Assembly: GCA_002179805.1 (NCBI GenBank)
Contig: NAVB01000368.1
Coordinates: 1-43,405 of the forward strand
Length of the DNA stretch: 43,405 nt
Direction: 5' to 3'
Source: Acanthamoeba lenticulata
Lineage: Eukaryota > Discosea > Longamoebia > Acanthamoebidae
The first letter of the stretch is position 1. Every line of letters begins with the position of its first letter. The notes below the pieces were generated by a model. That model saw nothing but the letters and a program-made list of their open reading frames with translations. It did not search any database and had not been told where the DNA came from. Positions 22,953 to 33,523 of the stretch are shown in pieces. Made by a program: the position numbers and the translations under genes.

Positions 22953-25320
22953 TCAAAAAGAAGAAAATTTAAAAATCGTGGGGGCCACAGGTAAAAAACG
23001 AGACCGCGTACGTGTACGTGGTGCTGACGCTGATATATTAACCAGACTGCGTATGCGTACGCGGTACCCAAATTCGGCTTGTTCAGTGAGTTGTAAAGAT
23101 GATAAAATAGACGCACCCAATTCATACATCTTCAGACCATTTTTTTCTAAATATTTCAAGACACACCATAAAGAAGGCCTGATGCGATTGTCAAGATCAA
23201 GGGCGACATCAGGATGAAGAAGAGTAGAATAAGAAACAAAGTCAGTGTCACCATCCATTCTTTGCCAAATGTCGTCGTCTCCTTTTTGCAGCCAGTTCAG
23301 ATAGATACGGGTGTGAGTGGTATGCTGGACAACACCAAGCCAAATCTCATCAGATTCACCAGCAACAGCAACAATAGCGCCTTTATCAGGTTTTTCCTTG
23401 GTGAGGTCTATTGTGGCATCTCCCGTCAAAACAAGGCTGGCTTCATATGGGGGATTAATTGAGTCCAACTGGGAAAAAGAAGCAGTGGTAAGGTCAGTAA
23501 TATAATTATAAACCCATTGAAATGGCTGACGAAGTAGAATCTCAGCTGAAGGATTATTGAATTTTGAGACCACGTCATCAAATGATTGTTTATAAATTGC
23601 AGAGTTGTTGAGCATGCTAAGAGCTGTGTATGTATCTTTAAGCATAGCAGCATCCACTTGAATGGGATCTTTAGGCATGGAGTAGTGGTTGGTGTAGTCA
23701 TCAAAAACTGAACAGGTCCCATCCATTTAGAATTAGAGGAATGATAATCTTTAGTATATAATTTGGCACAGTTATCTTCCCAGCAAAATGAAAATACATG
23801 AGGTCTGGATGTGCCTGAAACAGCTTGGATATAAGGATCAAGCCAAGATTTAAAATCCCATGATTCAACCAAATAGAGTACACTTGGTTGTTGTAGCATA
23901 GATGAATACCATTTATCTTTGACTCCTTTTGCAAAATCATCAACACTAAACACTCTTTTGTTACGTGCCATACCAATACAGAAAGTTGAAAACATTTGGT
24001 CAATATCTTCATGTGTATGGCCCACTGGTAGAAATGACATTGTGATATTTTTGAACACATTATTATGAACCAGCCAATGACAGTAAGCCAGCATGTATTT
24101 GTTTTTGTTTTCTTGACTGCAGTTGTCCATTTGTAAAAACAAAGTATGTGGTAGGCAGTCAGTGACAATTGGAGAAATGGGTAGATAAATGATGATGAAA
24201 AAGAGACAGCGCAAAATCAGGACCACATCCAAACTGTCCATGATGTAAATAAATTGAGCGTTTTTGTGTACCATGATTGATGATTCCGTAAACAGCGAGT
24301 TTATAAAGGTGCAGATCCTTCCATGCACTAGGTATCTTACAAAACTGGGATATGCTCAGAGGATGACTGGTGATGTAGGTGATCTCACGGATAGTAGCAT
24401 TATATTTTTTGTAAAGGTGTTCCTTTGTCATAATCATAGGCATGTAGATCTTGTAGGAATTAGGCGCATGGCAGCCATACTGTCAATGTTAATTAAGTCT
24501 GTAACGTATATAAGATGAGAATTACAAACCACCATCAAGCGCTATAGTATGACTACACGTACCGCGTACATGTACGTGGGCCACATCAGTATGTAAACAT
24601 TCAAAAATGTTGACAATATTTAGTAGAAGGGATCGCAAACGCATATGTGAAAAAGCTGTCAACAGACCACGTACGTGTATGTGGCAGCATAGCTTAAGAT
24701 AACCTACCATGTCGGTGTAGTCTTTGATCCAGGCATTCGCATAAAATGCAGCAGTAGACGTCATACGGCCGCAATGGAAACTTACCTCACTAGCGTAGTT
24801 ACACATTTTATTTTCAGATATACCATAGGCATTCATGAAGGCTGTTCTGCAAACAAGCGATGTGCAAGTTAAAATTAATCCATAAGATAAAACAAACAAG
24901 AACATGTACTCGGCGTTCAATGAAGAAATATCTCGTCGTGGCACTTTGATGCTCCATAATAATTCTTAACCATTGGCGTGAGGCGGCTTGGTTCATATTC
25001 TTCCATTTGAGACGACATGCCCAAATTATGGAATTATCGAATTGTCGTAAGCATTTTTGTAAGCAACAAGATTTCAACAATATCTTATCTATATCTAAAG
25101 AATTAACATGCTGAAGAGCCTTGCTTGAAGATACAGCGGATTGATTTCAGTGAGTGTTGGTGTAACTAAGCTCAGTGATATTATCAGCATTAACCAGAGC
25201 TGCATCCAGAATACTTCGTGGTATTGAAAGACTTTGCAATGGTTGAGGATCTTGTGGCCTTAGCTTGTAATTCCACCAAATAGCTGAATCGATAAAACTG
25301 TTGACGTGTAATCCGACCAA
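22953..25320 (-). pseudogene. Transposase-like gene of the inverted-repeat element (DUF7869-type), frame-broken
   Basis: Minus-strand exons carry, in order: a helical N-terminal segment (SFIDSAIWWNYKLRPQDPQ, then KCLRQFDNSIIWACRLKW); a VCRTAFMNAYGIS motif; a KLAVYGIINHGTQKRSIYLH stretch; then LFLQMDNCSQENKN and FLPVGHTHEDIDQMFS; and a C-terminal region (GESDEIWLGVVQHTT). The LDNC..ENKN plus GHTHEDIDQ pair is, from memory, the hallmark of a repeat-associated eukaryotic family (DUF7869), plausibly an RNase H-fold DDE enzyme with the D of DNC as a catalytic acid. That fold assignment is inference. The frame shifts near 24155, near 23725 and near 24930. One in-frame TGA lies at 25149-25147, where CGA would fit. 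Four palindrome copies fall in its presumed introns or downstream region. Confidence 0.62.
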
Positions 25321-27315
25321 ATTTAATGTTAGTTAGTGAACCACGTACGTGTACGCGGTACGTTAAGGATGCATTGCTAAACAGTGAGCACATTGAACAT
25401 GCTCTCGTGTACGCGTACACGGTACTTTAATTTGGTAAAACAGTTATTAAAATATATTAATAATTATGGATATATATTTCGTCTTCAGTTTTTCTTATTT
25501 CGATTAAAATGATATGTAATCGATTGGGTAGAGATAATTCTGCGAACCTGCATGTGATCGCTTGTTCCATTGCAAGGGTTAAACAACAATGACAGCAGCT
25601 TATGGTTCTGAAAGCGTCAATGAAAAGTCGACCAATCAACTGCCGAGATTTTAACAAACTCTACACAAGAATGCGTCTACAAATACTGCGTCTACAAAAA
25701 TTTGTGATTGGATGCCTCAGAAGTATTTGAAAAAAACTAGGGCCTTTGCTCATTTTTCTTATCCACGCCGAACCACACACACCTCGCCTTCACCCATGGA
25801 GCCAGAGCCAGACACGACACAGTCACCCAGTGGAATTCCGTCAATGGTGACTGAATCCTGGAACATCAAGACGTTGACGGGGTGGATGGTCAAACAACCA
25901 GCGTGGAAAAACGTGAAAGTCAGCGACCTGCGGAAAAAAAAGCTGGGAGAGCTACAAGAAATTTGCATAGTACGGAATCTACCCCTATCTTGCATTTTAA
26001 TAATTTTAAATCTAATAATAAAATATGTATTTTACAGGAGCACTACCACAAGCGCGCTCAAGAGGTATGTTTATCTCCACTGTGTACGCGTATGCGGTCA
26101 GTTCAGAAGACCGCGTACGCGTACGTGCTTTAGTTTTATAACCTTTATTATACTGCGTACGCATATGTGGTCAGTATGATTTGCATATACCGATGTTTTG
26201 ATAACTTTATTGAATTGTCCATATTTATGTTTATATCATTAAAATCATAAATGAGTATTTTAAAATGATTTTGATAATTAATTTGGCCACATACACATAC
26301 GTGATCCATTACTTATGATAATGCAACTCTATAACACAAAGAAGGGACAGCCATTTTGGTGCAAAATTCTCAGCCTGACCTACCTGGTGGAGAATCTGTG
26401 ACCCAGGAAGCCAAGGTATAATATTAGTCAATTTTTCATATGAGTACCTGCTGACTTATCTACAGGACAAGTCACCTTCACCAAGTGAGAATGAATGAGA
26501 AGAACCAGTTGAGGAGAATCCATTGGTATGTAGTGAACAAGATATTCCATTCCCTGCAGTTAAAACTTGTACTGCGTACGTGTATGCGGTCTGGTATTCT
26601 GATCATTTGTGGTTAATCAGACGTCAGTGGAGCTGGAAGAAATCATGAAGAAGAACCGTCTTGCACGTTATGAGGAGTTGATGAGAGAGCACATTAAAGC
26701 AAATGCTTTTGCTGTGGACATCCACCAGTTGATGAAAGCCGGCAATCTTCGTCCTGTCACAGCTCGTGGTAAATGAACTCTTAGCGCCGCAATGAAGGAA
26801 TTAGGAGTCATCGTCATGGAGCGTTTGCTTGTTCAAGAGTTACCTCCTTCGGAATGCGTTCTGAACAACGGCAAGCCTGAATATGTTGTCATCGATGGAA
26901 ATCACCACATTGCCGCTGCACGCTTGCTTTTTCTGGAGAAGCATTTTCTGTGGCTATGTGATCTTTTAGATGTACAGCTCTTCAATTATTTTGATTTGCT
27001 GTTTTTTGCTGATTTTGCTCCATACTTTATGCAGGACAAGGTGACTTCTGAGGAGGTCAAGTTGATTGCTTGGGCTAGGAACTACATGCATGATGAGGGT
27101 GCTGTTCATTGTGATGAGTGGGAAGACTTCTGGAATCTCAGGGATGATCTGAAGGACCCTTTGAATTGGATGACTGTTGAAAAGGGCAAAAAGATTGACT
27201 GGCCAACCTTGCTGTCAAAAATCGTATGTATTCTTATGCTTTGTCTTTATCAAGGAGCACGTACGTGTACGCAATGACATTGACATATGTTTATGTCTGC
27301 GTACGCATATGCGGT
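23003..27315. repeat. Dispersed 20-bp palindrome family (13 copies)
   Basis: Copies start at 23003, 23046, 24561, 24666, 25340, 25404, 26079, 26110, 26152, 26286, 26571, 27256 and 27296; each is 20 bp. The inferred ancestor ACCGCGTACGCGTACGCGGT is identical to its own reverse complement. Examples are ACCGCGTACGTGTACGTGGT (23003) and ACTGCGTACGCATATGTGGT (26152). Most differences from the ancestor are C-to-T or G-to-A changes inside CpG. Copies tend to be paired, 30-105 bp apart. As far as exons can be drawn, every copy lies in an intron or between the two genes. None was seen outside the inverted-repeat element. Confidence 0.85.
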
Positions 27316-28444
27316 ATATTATAGCCTGGTGTCAATTGCTACCACAAGGCGGAGCGTGATCGCGTGTACAACTGTTTACGTAACTACATGGGCGTTCTCA
27401 ACAAGTTCGAATCAGAATGGGAAGGCACAGGCCGGTTGCTCGAAAGCAAGTATCTTGAGAGTCTTGAACCAATGCTGATCAACCCTCTTTTTCTTCATGG
27501 AGTAAAAAGTGAAGACAACGTTGTCCTTGCAGCCTTGAAATACCTCTATCAACAAGACAAGCCCAAAATCACCAAAGCCCGTATGTTGCTCAGGTGCTCA
27601 AACATCTCTATTTGCTAACTTTTTGTTTAATTGTAGGTTTCTGTGATCTCATTGACATGATGGATAAATGGATTAGCTTCCTCTGTAAAGTCTCGACTGA
27701 TTGCCATAAGCTTTCATCATCTGCTTTCAACATTGTTAAGCACCTTGTGGCCGATGGATCATGGGTAATTATAAAGATTGGAGCGATTAAAAAGTGCAAT
27801 CCACACTTCGTTTATCATCATCCACATGTCAACCAGATCTGTACAATTTTTTACCCAATCAATCATGTAATATTGTCTTATTAACTTTTTCTTTTTAAGC
27901 GTCCCTGTTCTACCAGTCACTTCTTCTCACCTACTCGCAAGGCAAGTCTTCATGGATGGTTTTGGATTGGTCACCTCTTCAAGCCACACTGTTCCTGGCA
28001 GTGGAAAGAATCAGGTTCAGCTATTCAATGCTGATATCTTCGTCCAGGGCCAGTGATGCTGAGGTGAGGATGTCATTTTTACAGCCCAGCTTCAAAAAAT
28101 TGCCTCACTCAGCGCCTGGTCCTGCCTCCCGCAAGCGCGGTCGATCACCATCCTGTTCTCCTTCGCCTTTGCTTTCTCCTTCGCTTGACGAGTTTTCTGA
28201 CATCTCTGACCATGAAAAAAAACGTTGCCGGTCCCTGTCTCTGGAAAGATCGCCTTGAGCTAAGAAGCATCATCAACGATCAAAGAGTCGCCGTTCCTGT
28301 AGTAGGAGCCCGAGCTCATCACACCGGTCACGGTCTGCAGTGAGCACTCTGTATTCATCTTCCACATCCAGCACGTCCAGCTCACATGTGCAGAAGCGAG
28401 GAAAAATCACTGCAGATAGTTCCTTTGTGAATTTGCTTGTTTAG
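25796..28444 (+). pseudogene. ParB/sulfiredoxin-like protein with SR-rich tail, carried by the inverted-repeat element
   Basis: The start is MEPEPDTTQSPSG. Exons include 25796 to about 25974, a 27-nt microexon (26038-26064, EHYHKRAQE), about 26340-26415, 26466-26525, about 26623-26960, about 27030-27220, about 27350-27590, 27637-27763 and about 27900-28444. The core YVVIDGNHHIAAARLLFLEK, preceded by VIVMERLLVQELPP, matches the ParB/sulfiredoxin-fold pattern (V.DG.HR.AAA). A helical C-terminal half follows. The tail is Ser/Arg/Pro-rich (RKRGRSPSCSPSPLLSPS; KSRRSCSRSPSSSHRSRS) and would suit a nuclear protein. Three in-frame TGA codons (26496, 26774, 28256) interrupt otherwise open exons. Seven palindrome copies lie in its introns and two upstream. 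The function is unknown; DNA binding or nuclease activity is suggested only by the fold. Confidence 0.6.
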
Positions 28445-28731
28445 CAGCATTTGTATCACCTGAACAAGTGCATAAAAAATAAAAAAAAGATTTCCTTGAT
28501 TTTTCTTTTTTCATTATTCTAATCGCCCATTTTTAAACTTGCAAACAGTTTTTTGTTGTATAAAATGAAAGGTCAGAAGCATTCTTGCTGTAAATTATGT
28601 TTTTTGTAAATTTTCTTACGATTTTTTTATTTAATAAAGTCAAAAATGAGGATTGATTTTTTTAAATAAAATTGATTTTGATGTGCTAAAAACGACTTTG
28701 TTAAAATAAAATTTATTTCGCACAATGACTG

Positions 28732-28758
28732 GACCTCTCATTTCAAATGAGCCCATGT
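28732..28758 (-). repeat. Right terminal inverted repeat
   Basis: Inverted copy of the repeat at 22596-22622; the only mismatch is GAGCCC against AAGCCC. Just outside it the sequence reads TTTGATTGG. No clear target-site duplication longer than the shared CATG was found. Confidence 0.85.
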
Positions 28759-29334
28759 TTTGATTGGAAAATGTGGCTGACAAAAGAAACACTAATATTA
28801 GGGCCACACACATATAAGAATTGGGTATGTTTGGTGAAGTTCAAGTGGGGGTAAAGCTGAATGTTGATCCACAAGAGGTATATAAGTTGTTTATCACCTT
28901 CTTCATTGTACTTCAACTTATTAATGGCACAACATCAGCAAAACCTTCACTTTAAAAATACAAAATCAAAAATGGCCATATTGAAACCCATCCCACTTTC
29001 CCAGGAGAAATGTTGGGTCAGTGGCTCACCATTCCCAATACTTACCAAGCTGCTGTGAGACTCCATAGTAACACATGGCAACAAAAACACCAGCCAGATA
29101 CACTAACAAGCCAAGCCCAAGGCAACACACAAGAAAAAACAAACGGAACACCACAGCTTCTTGCAAGAGCAGCTCCTCACGCGCTCGTGCGCGAAAAAAC
29201 CAGAAAAACTGAAGAGGGCGCAGTCATGCGAAGTCCTACGACTGATGTAATTGGTGGATCCACTCGTGATGGTGGAGGACGCCATTCATACGTTCTACAA
29301 TTAGGACACGAGAGCCATTTTGGCGACGCCTCCG
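28759..29334. other. Gene-free flank right of the inverted-repeat element
   Basis: Moderately AT-rich sequence with no coding region I can recognise. Short open stretches (around 28861-29058 and 29010-29210) have no family signature. It may be the continuation of the retroelement interrupted at 22596, but no recombinase motif was found to prove that. The last 100 bp is the 3' flank of the GH5 gene. Confidence 0.4.
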
Positions 29335-32334
29335 CTAGAAGAAAGACTGGAGCGTGGCCATGATGCGGTTGCGGTCGGTCCCGTCGGCCTTGGGCTCGAG
29401 CAGGTACACGTAGTTGTCCGGCCACCAAGGCCCGGCCGCCCACCAGGCCCACCCGTTCCACACATCCTTGTTGGCCTGTCGTCCCCCAACGCGACTGCTG
29501 TCAAGATCTGGTGTGGGGCAACACCAACAACAGAACAGGAGCCAAAGAGGACACATACGTTGATGTAGGTCATGACCTTCCGCAGGAGCGCGAGGCAGTC
29601 GTCTGAGTCATTGACGCCAAAGGAGCCCAGGAACACCTTCCTGCTCTCGAAGCCACGCGCAGGGGCCACCAGGTCAGTTTTGGCCGCCTTGGGTGCATGG
29701 GGTTGGAATGGGCTAACGCACACGCCGAGGGAGCGCGCCCAGTTGGTGGTCGCCGAGAAGAGGCTGTTGACGTCGATGGCCGGTTGGCACACGGTCGTGC
29801 CGCCTTGGCCGTCGAAGAACTGGTGCATTTCGATCATCCTGCCCAACAGGGGTAAGAGGAGCACTTCCATGTAAGTGTGCTCATAAAGTACCAGTTGTTG
29901 AGCGGATCGGTGATGTTGCCCGGGCCCATGTAGGGGCTGTTCGTGCCCACCCACGAGCTCACCAGCGACGAGCCCGAGCCACTGATGAGCACCGGTTGCT
30001 GCCATGGCCATGTCGTCAGACATCTGCGCAAAAGAGATCGCGGACATCAACGAGCGCGTACCGTGGCCCCGGCGCCGCGCACGCCGGCGAGAGCGGCGTT
30101 GGCGCCCGTGAGAGCGTCCTGGGCCGACACGCCAGACGGCTGGTTCATGGTGCTGAACAGGACCCGAGGGTTGGACTTGAACACGCTGGCCAGGCGGTAC
30201 CACAGGTTCGTGATGGAGTTGTAGGGCACCGCCGACGAGCCCAAGACCTGGCCGCGGTAACGGGCCCCATTGTGGAGGTCGAGCACGCAGTACACGCCCT
30301 TTGTGTTGGTGATGTAGTTGACGCTGTCCGTCTGTTGTTTTTGTCGTCCAATGTCACGTCAGCATTGGCTATGCACACGTCAGCACACGTCAGCACGTAC
30401 GATGTAGCCCAGGTAGGTGGTGTCAAGGTTGCCGTAGAGGGCAGACTGAAGACGCTCCCAGAGGAAGGGCACGCGTATGGTGTTCATGCCCTTGGCTACG
30501 AAGTAGTCCACCGACGTCGTCGGGATGAGCGGGTAATTGGCCCACGCGGCGCCCGGGAGGACGTCGGGGGTCAGGGCGAGCGCGGCCTCGTTGACGCCAA
30601 AGTACTGCGTGCGGCCGGTGGAGGGCGTCTTGGAGGTCGCCGGGGTGGGCGTGCGGCTGACCGACGGTTTGGGCGAGTTGCTGGCCGACGGCTTGGGAGA
30701 GTTGCTGGCCGACGGGCTCGGCTGGCGCGAGGTCGACGGCGTCGGCGTGCGGCTGACGGACGGCTTGGGCGTGTTGCTGGCCGATGGGCTGGGTGATCTC
30801 GAAGACGACGGGCTGGGCAGTCTCGAAGACGACGGGCTGGCGGCCGGGAAGTAGGACTGGAGCAGGCCGATGATGCGATTGCGGTCGGAGCCGTCGTCCT
30901 TGGGCTCGATCAAGTTCACGTAGTTGTCCGGCCACCAGGGCCCGGCCGACCACCAGGTCCACCCTTGCCACACGTCCGAGTTGGCCTGGCGCAGAAAACC
31001 ACAGCAGAGAACACGGCGGAGGCCATGGTGCATGTCAACAACAAGACTGTTTCATCAAAGTGAGGAGATGTCGGGACCTTCAAGAGGTTCATGACGCGGG
31101 TGAGGACCGCCAGGCATTGGTCGGAATCGTTGAGGCCAAACTCGCCCAGGAAGAACTTGCTGCAACCCCGCAAAGACCTCGTGAGCTACACGCCAGCACA
31201 TGAAGGGAAAGAGAGGGCCGTCTAGAATGCGACGTACGCGTTGTTGTTGCGGGCCCAGGTTGTGGCCGGCAGGAAGTTGCCCTCCACGTTCCTGGTGGGA
31301 ATGGCCAAGTTCAGCGCCATGCGAGAGGAGAAGGAGGAGGAGGAGGAGGATTACAGCGCACCAGTTGGGGTCGCACACGTTGGTGCCGCCCTGGTTATCA
31401 AAATACTGATGCAATTCGTACATCCTGCGATCGGATTGGTTGGAATGACACGTCAAAGGCAAGAAAAAGCGACAAGGGCCTCTTACCAGTTGTTGAGCGG
31501 GTCGGTGATGTTGGAGGGGCCCATCCATTCGCTGTTGGTGCCCACCCACGAGTACACATTCGAGTAGTCGTTGCCGCTGATCGTGATCAGTTGCTGGAGA
31601 CCACCATGCCAGTCTCGCGTGAGTTTGTGCCCGAGAAAGAGGAACGAGGGCGGGGGACGCACGGTGGCCCCAGCGTCGCGGATGCCCTTGATGGCCGCGT
31701 TGGCCCCGAGCTGGGCGGAGAGGTAGGTGATCCCGTTGGGCTCGTTCATGGTGCCCCAGATCATGCGCGGGTTGCTCTTGTAGACGGTGGCCAGCTTGTT
31801 CCACACGTCGGTGAGCGCGGCGTAGGGGACCGAGGCCGAACCGACGGGCACGTTGTAGTAGCGGTGGTAGTTGTGGAGGTCGAGCAAGCAGTACATGCCC
31901 TTGATGTTGGTGATGTAGTTGACGCTGTCCGTCTGTTTCCAAAAAAACAGTGAAGAAAGTGAGAAAGAACCGGAATGAAGCCGAAGGGGCACTGTCGCGT
32001 ACGATAAAGGAAAGATAAGTGGTGTCGAGAGCCCCGTAAAGCGAAGGCTGGACGCGCTCCCAGAGGATGGCGACGCGGATGGTGTTCATGCCCTTGGTGG
32101 CAAAGTAGTCCACCGACGTCGTCGGGATGAGAGGAAAATCAAACCACACCTGGCCAGGCAGGTTGCCGAAGCTCAGGGCGGGCTCGTTCACTCCGAAGTA
32201 CTTTTGTCCGATCGCCCCTGGACCAGCGACACACCAGATTTCGGTTTGTTGGTTGGGAAGCAGCGCAGAGGAAGAGGAGAGCGAAGTGATTTACCGGCAA
32301 AGAACAGCGCCAGGACAAGGAAGAGCAGCTTCAT
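29335..32334 (-). CDS. Secreted two-domain GH5 glycoside hydrolase (active domain plus pseudo-domain)
   Basis: Starts MKLLFLVLALFFAG, a secretion signal, followed by an intron. GH5 domain 1 (about 32210-30850) begins GQKYFGVNEPALSF. It has the acid/base motif WGTMNEPNG and the nucleophile motif FLGEFGLND, so both catalytic Glu are present, and it ends WTWWSAGPWWPDNY...LLQSYF. The frame continues through a Ser/Pro/Thr linker of SxTP and SASNSPKP repeats (about 30845-30625) straight into GH5 domain 2 (TQYFGVNEAALALTP). That domain has STMNQPSG and FLGSFGVND, meaning both catalytic Glu are replaced (Gln, Ser). The stop is at 29337-29335. Members of this group are usually endo-glucanases or mannanases; the substrate is not determined here. 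Each domain is split by matching introns, which points to internal duplication. Confidence 0.88.
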
Positions 32335-32532
32335 CTTGAGCGAGGAGAGGACAAAAAACAAGGCGATGCACTCACTTCATGCTGGTTTTTGTTGGTCTGC
32401 TGGTCAGCCTATCCCCCCTTTGGACAACCGATCCTCGGAGTCACTCCGTTGATCCTCTAGTTGTGTCCATTTTGGCCAATGATAGAATGTCTGGCCAATC
32501 ACAATTCAAGAGGCTCCCAATCACACTGCACC

Positions 32533-33365
32533 TCACCTCGAGGTGAAGTGAAATGGCCACTTTAGTTGCCAACCCGCGGCCAACCACAAAGACTCCACGC
32601 GTGACATTGCGGACAGCGTGCGGTACACAGTGCAATATGCCGGTTTCGAGTGTTGCTGCTCCCTACGCTGTGGGCTACCAGCCTTCCGTGCCGGGACCTG
32701 GTGGACAAGTGGAGAGGCCTCTCTGGTCGTTAGCGCCGCCACGGGGTCAAACACCCTTGTTGGGGTTCTGGCAACGGTGACAGTCGTACCGCCCTTGACC
32801 AAGCCCTCGATGTCCTTGGTGACCCAACCGCCGTAGAAGGAGCCCGGCTGAGGTTGCACCTCTTCCCCGTCCACAAAGCAGCGGTAGTGCTCCCGGCCCG
32901 GGTAGAAGGCCACGTAGTCCTTGATCGCTGCGAACCCGGGAGTCGGGTCGGGATAATACCAGGCCGTGTTGTGCACCAGGACCACATCCTCGCTCTCGCC
33001 CTCGCCCGGGGCGACCAAGTCGTAGTAGCGCGCCTTGCCCTTCCACTCGCACCAAGTGGTTCGCGAGCTCGGGCGCAGCCTCTTCATGTCGATATCGTTC
33101 GGCGGGATGTAGTACGCTGCGCACAACAACAACTCTGTGTGAGCTTCGACCAACAGGAGGACGGGCATGAGAGGGACGTGCTAGGCGGATGATGGGTTTC
33201 GAGGACCCAATAGGCCGACGTCGAGTCGGCCAAAACAGCTTCGGCTTCGCCATGCGGCCTGCGCAGGGTTATCTTCACGTGGCGGCGACAGGGCTCGCAG
33301 GCAGGAGGACGAGGGAAGGTACTGACGTTCATGTTTCTGCAGCTGCTTTGAGCAAAGCGATGCAT
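32533..33365 (-). CDS. DUF427-domain protein
   Basis: Two exons, 33365-33182 and 33116-32533, join in frame to 255 aa if a GC-AG intron (33181-33117) is accepted. The join gives LETHHPPTYYIPPND, which agrees with the family pattern. The domain is unmistakable: SRTTWCEWKGKARYYDL, NTAWYYPDPTPGFAAIKDYV, AFYPGREHYRCFVDGEEV and PQPGSFYGGWVTKDIEG. DUF427 proteins are small and widespread in bacteria and fungi, and their biochemical role is not settled. The C-terminal 50 or so residues after the domain look unconserved. A start at the internal ATG 33332 is also possible. Divergent from the F-box/TLDc gene (158-bp shared upstream region). Confidence 0.85.
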
Positions 33366-33523
33366 CGCACTGCCCTAACCTGCGCGTTCGCAGTGGGCCA
33401 GTACCCCTAAGTCACCAACACGCAGCGCGTGCGTCACACCAATGGCAAAGAGCAGTTAAGAATTAAGAAATACCAAGCTTTGTTTTTTTCTACTTGTTTT
33501 CCTTCTGAAAGAGGGGGTGCCAC

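Larger units (their letters stand above)
22596..28758. mobile_element. 6.16-kb DNA element with terminal inverted repeats, two genes and a dispersed palindrome family
   Basis: The segment is bounded by 27-bp inverted repeats (26/27 matches) and is far more AT-rich than both flanks. It holds a transposase-like gene on the minus strand (about 22950-25320) and a divergent gene for a ParB/sulfiredoxin-like protein on the plus strand (25796-28444). Thirteen copies of a 20-bp palindromic motif lie between the repeats and none were seen outside. The left end (22623-22950) and right end (28445-28730) are AT-rich and gene-free. The target duplication is ambiguous: the outermost bases read CATG or ACATG next to GGCT at both ends, and CATG is itself a palindrome. 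I do not recognise a named superfamily. Calling it a single mobile unit is an inference from repeats, composition and content. Confidence 0.75.

Noticed and set aside
23003..27315. Palindrome copies as a CRISPR array or centromeric satellite
   Set aside because: Spacing is irregular (31 to about 1500 bp), copies are in introns of two genes, and no uniform spacers or tandem unit exist.
25147..28258. Genome-wide TGA reassignment
   Set aside because: Other genes in the window use TGA as a real stop (for example at 11919 and 19262), and each in-frame TGA in the element is explained by CGA-to-TGA change.
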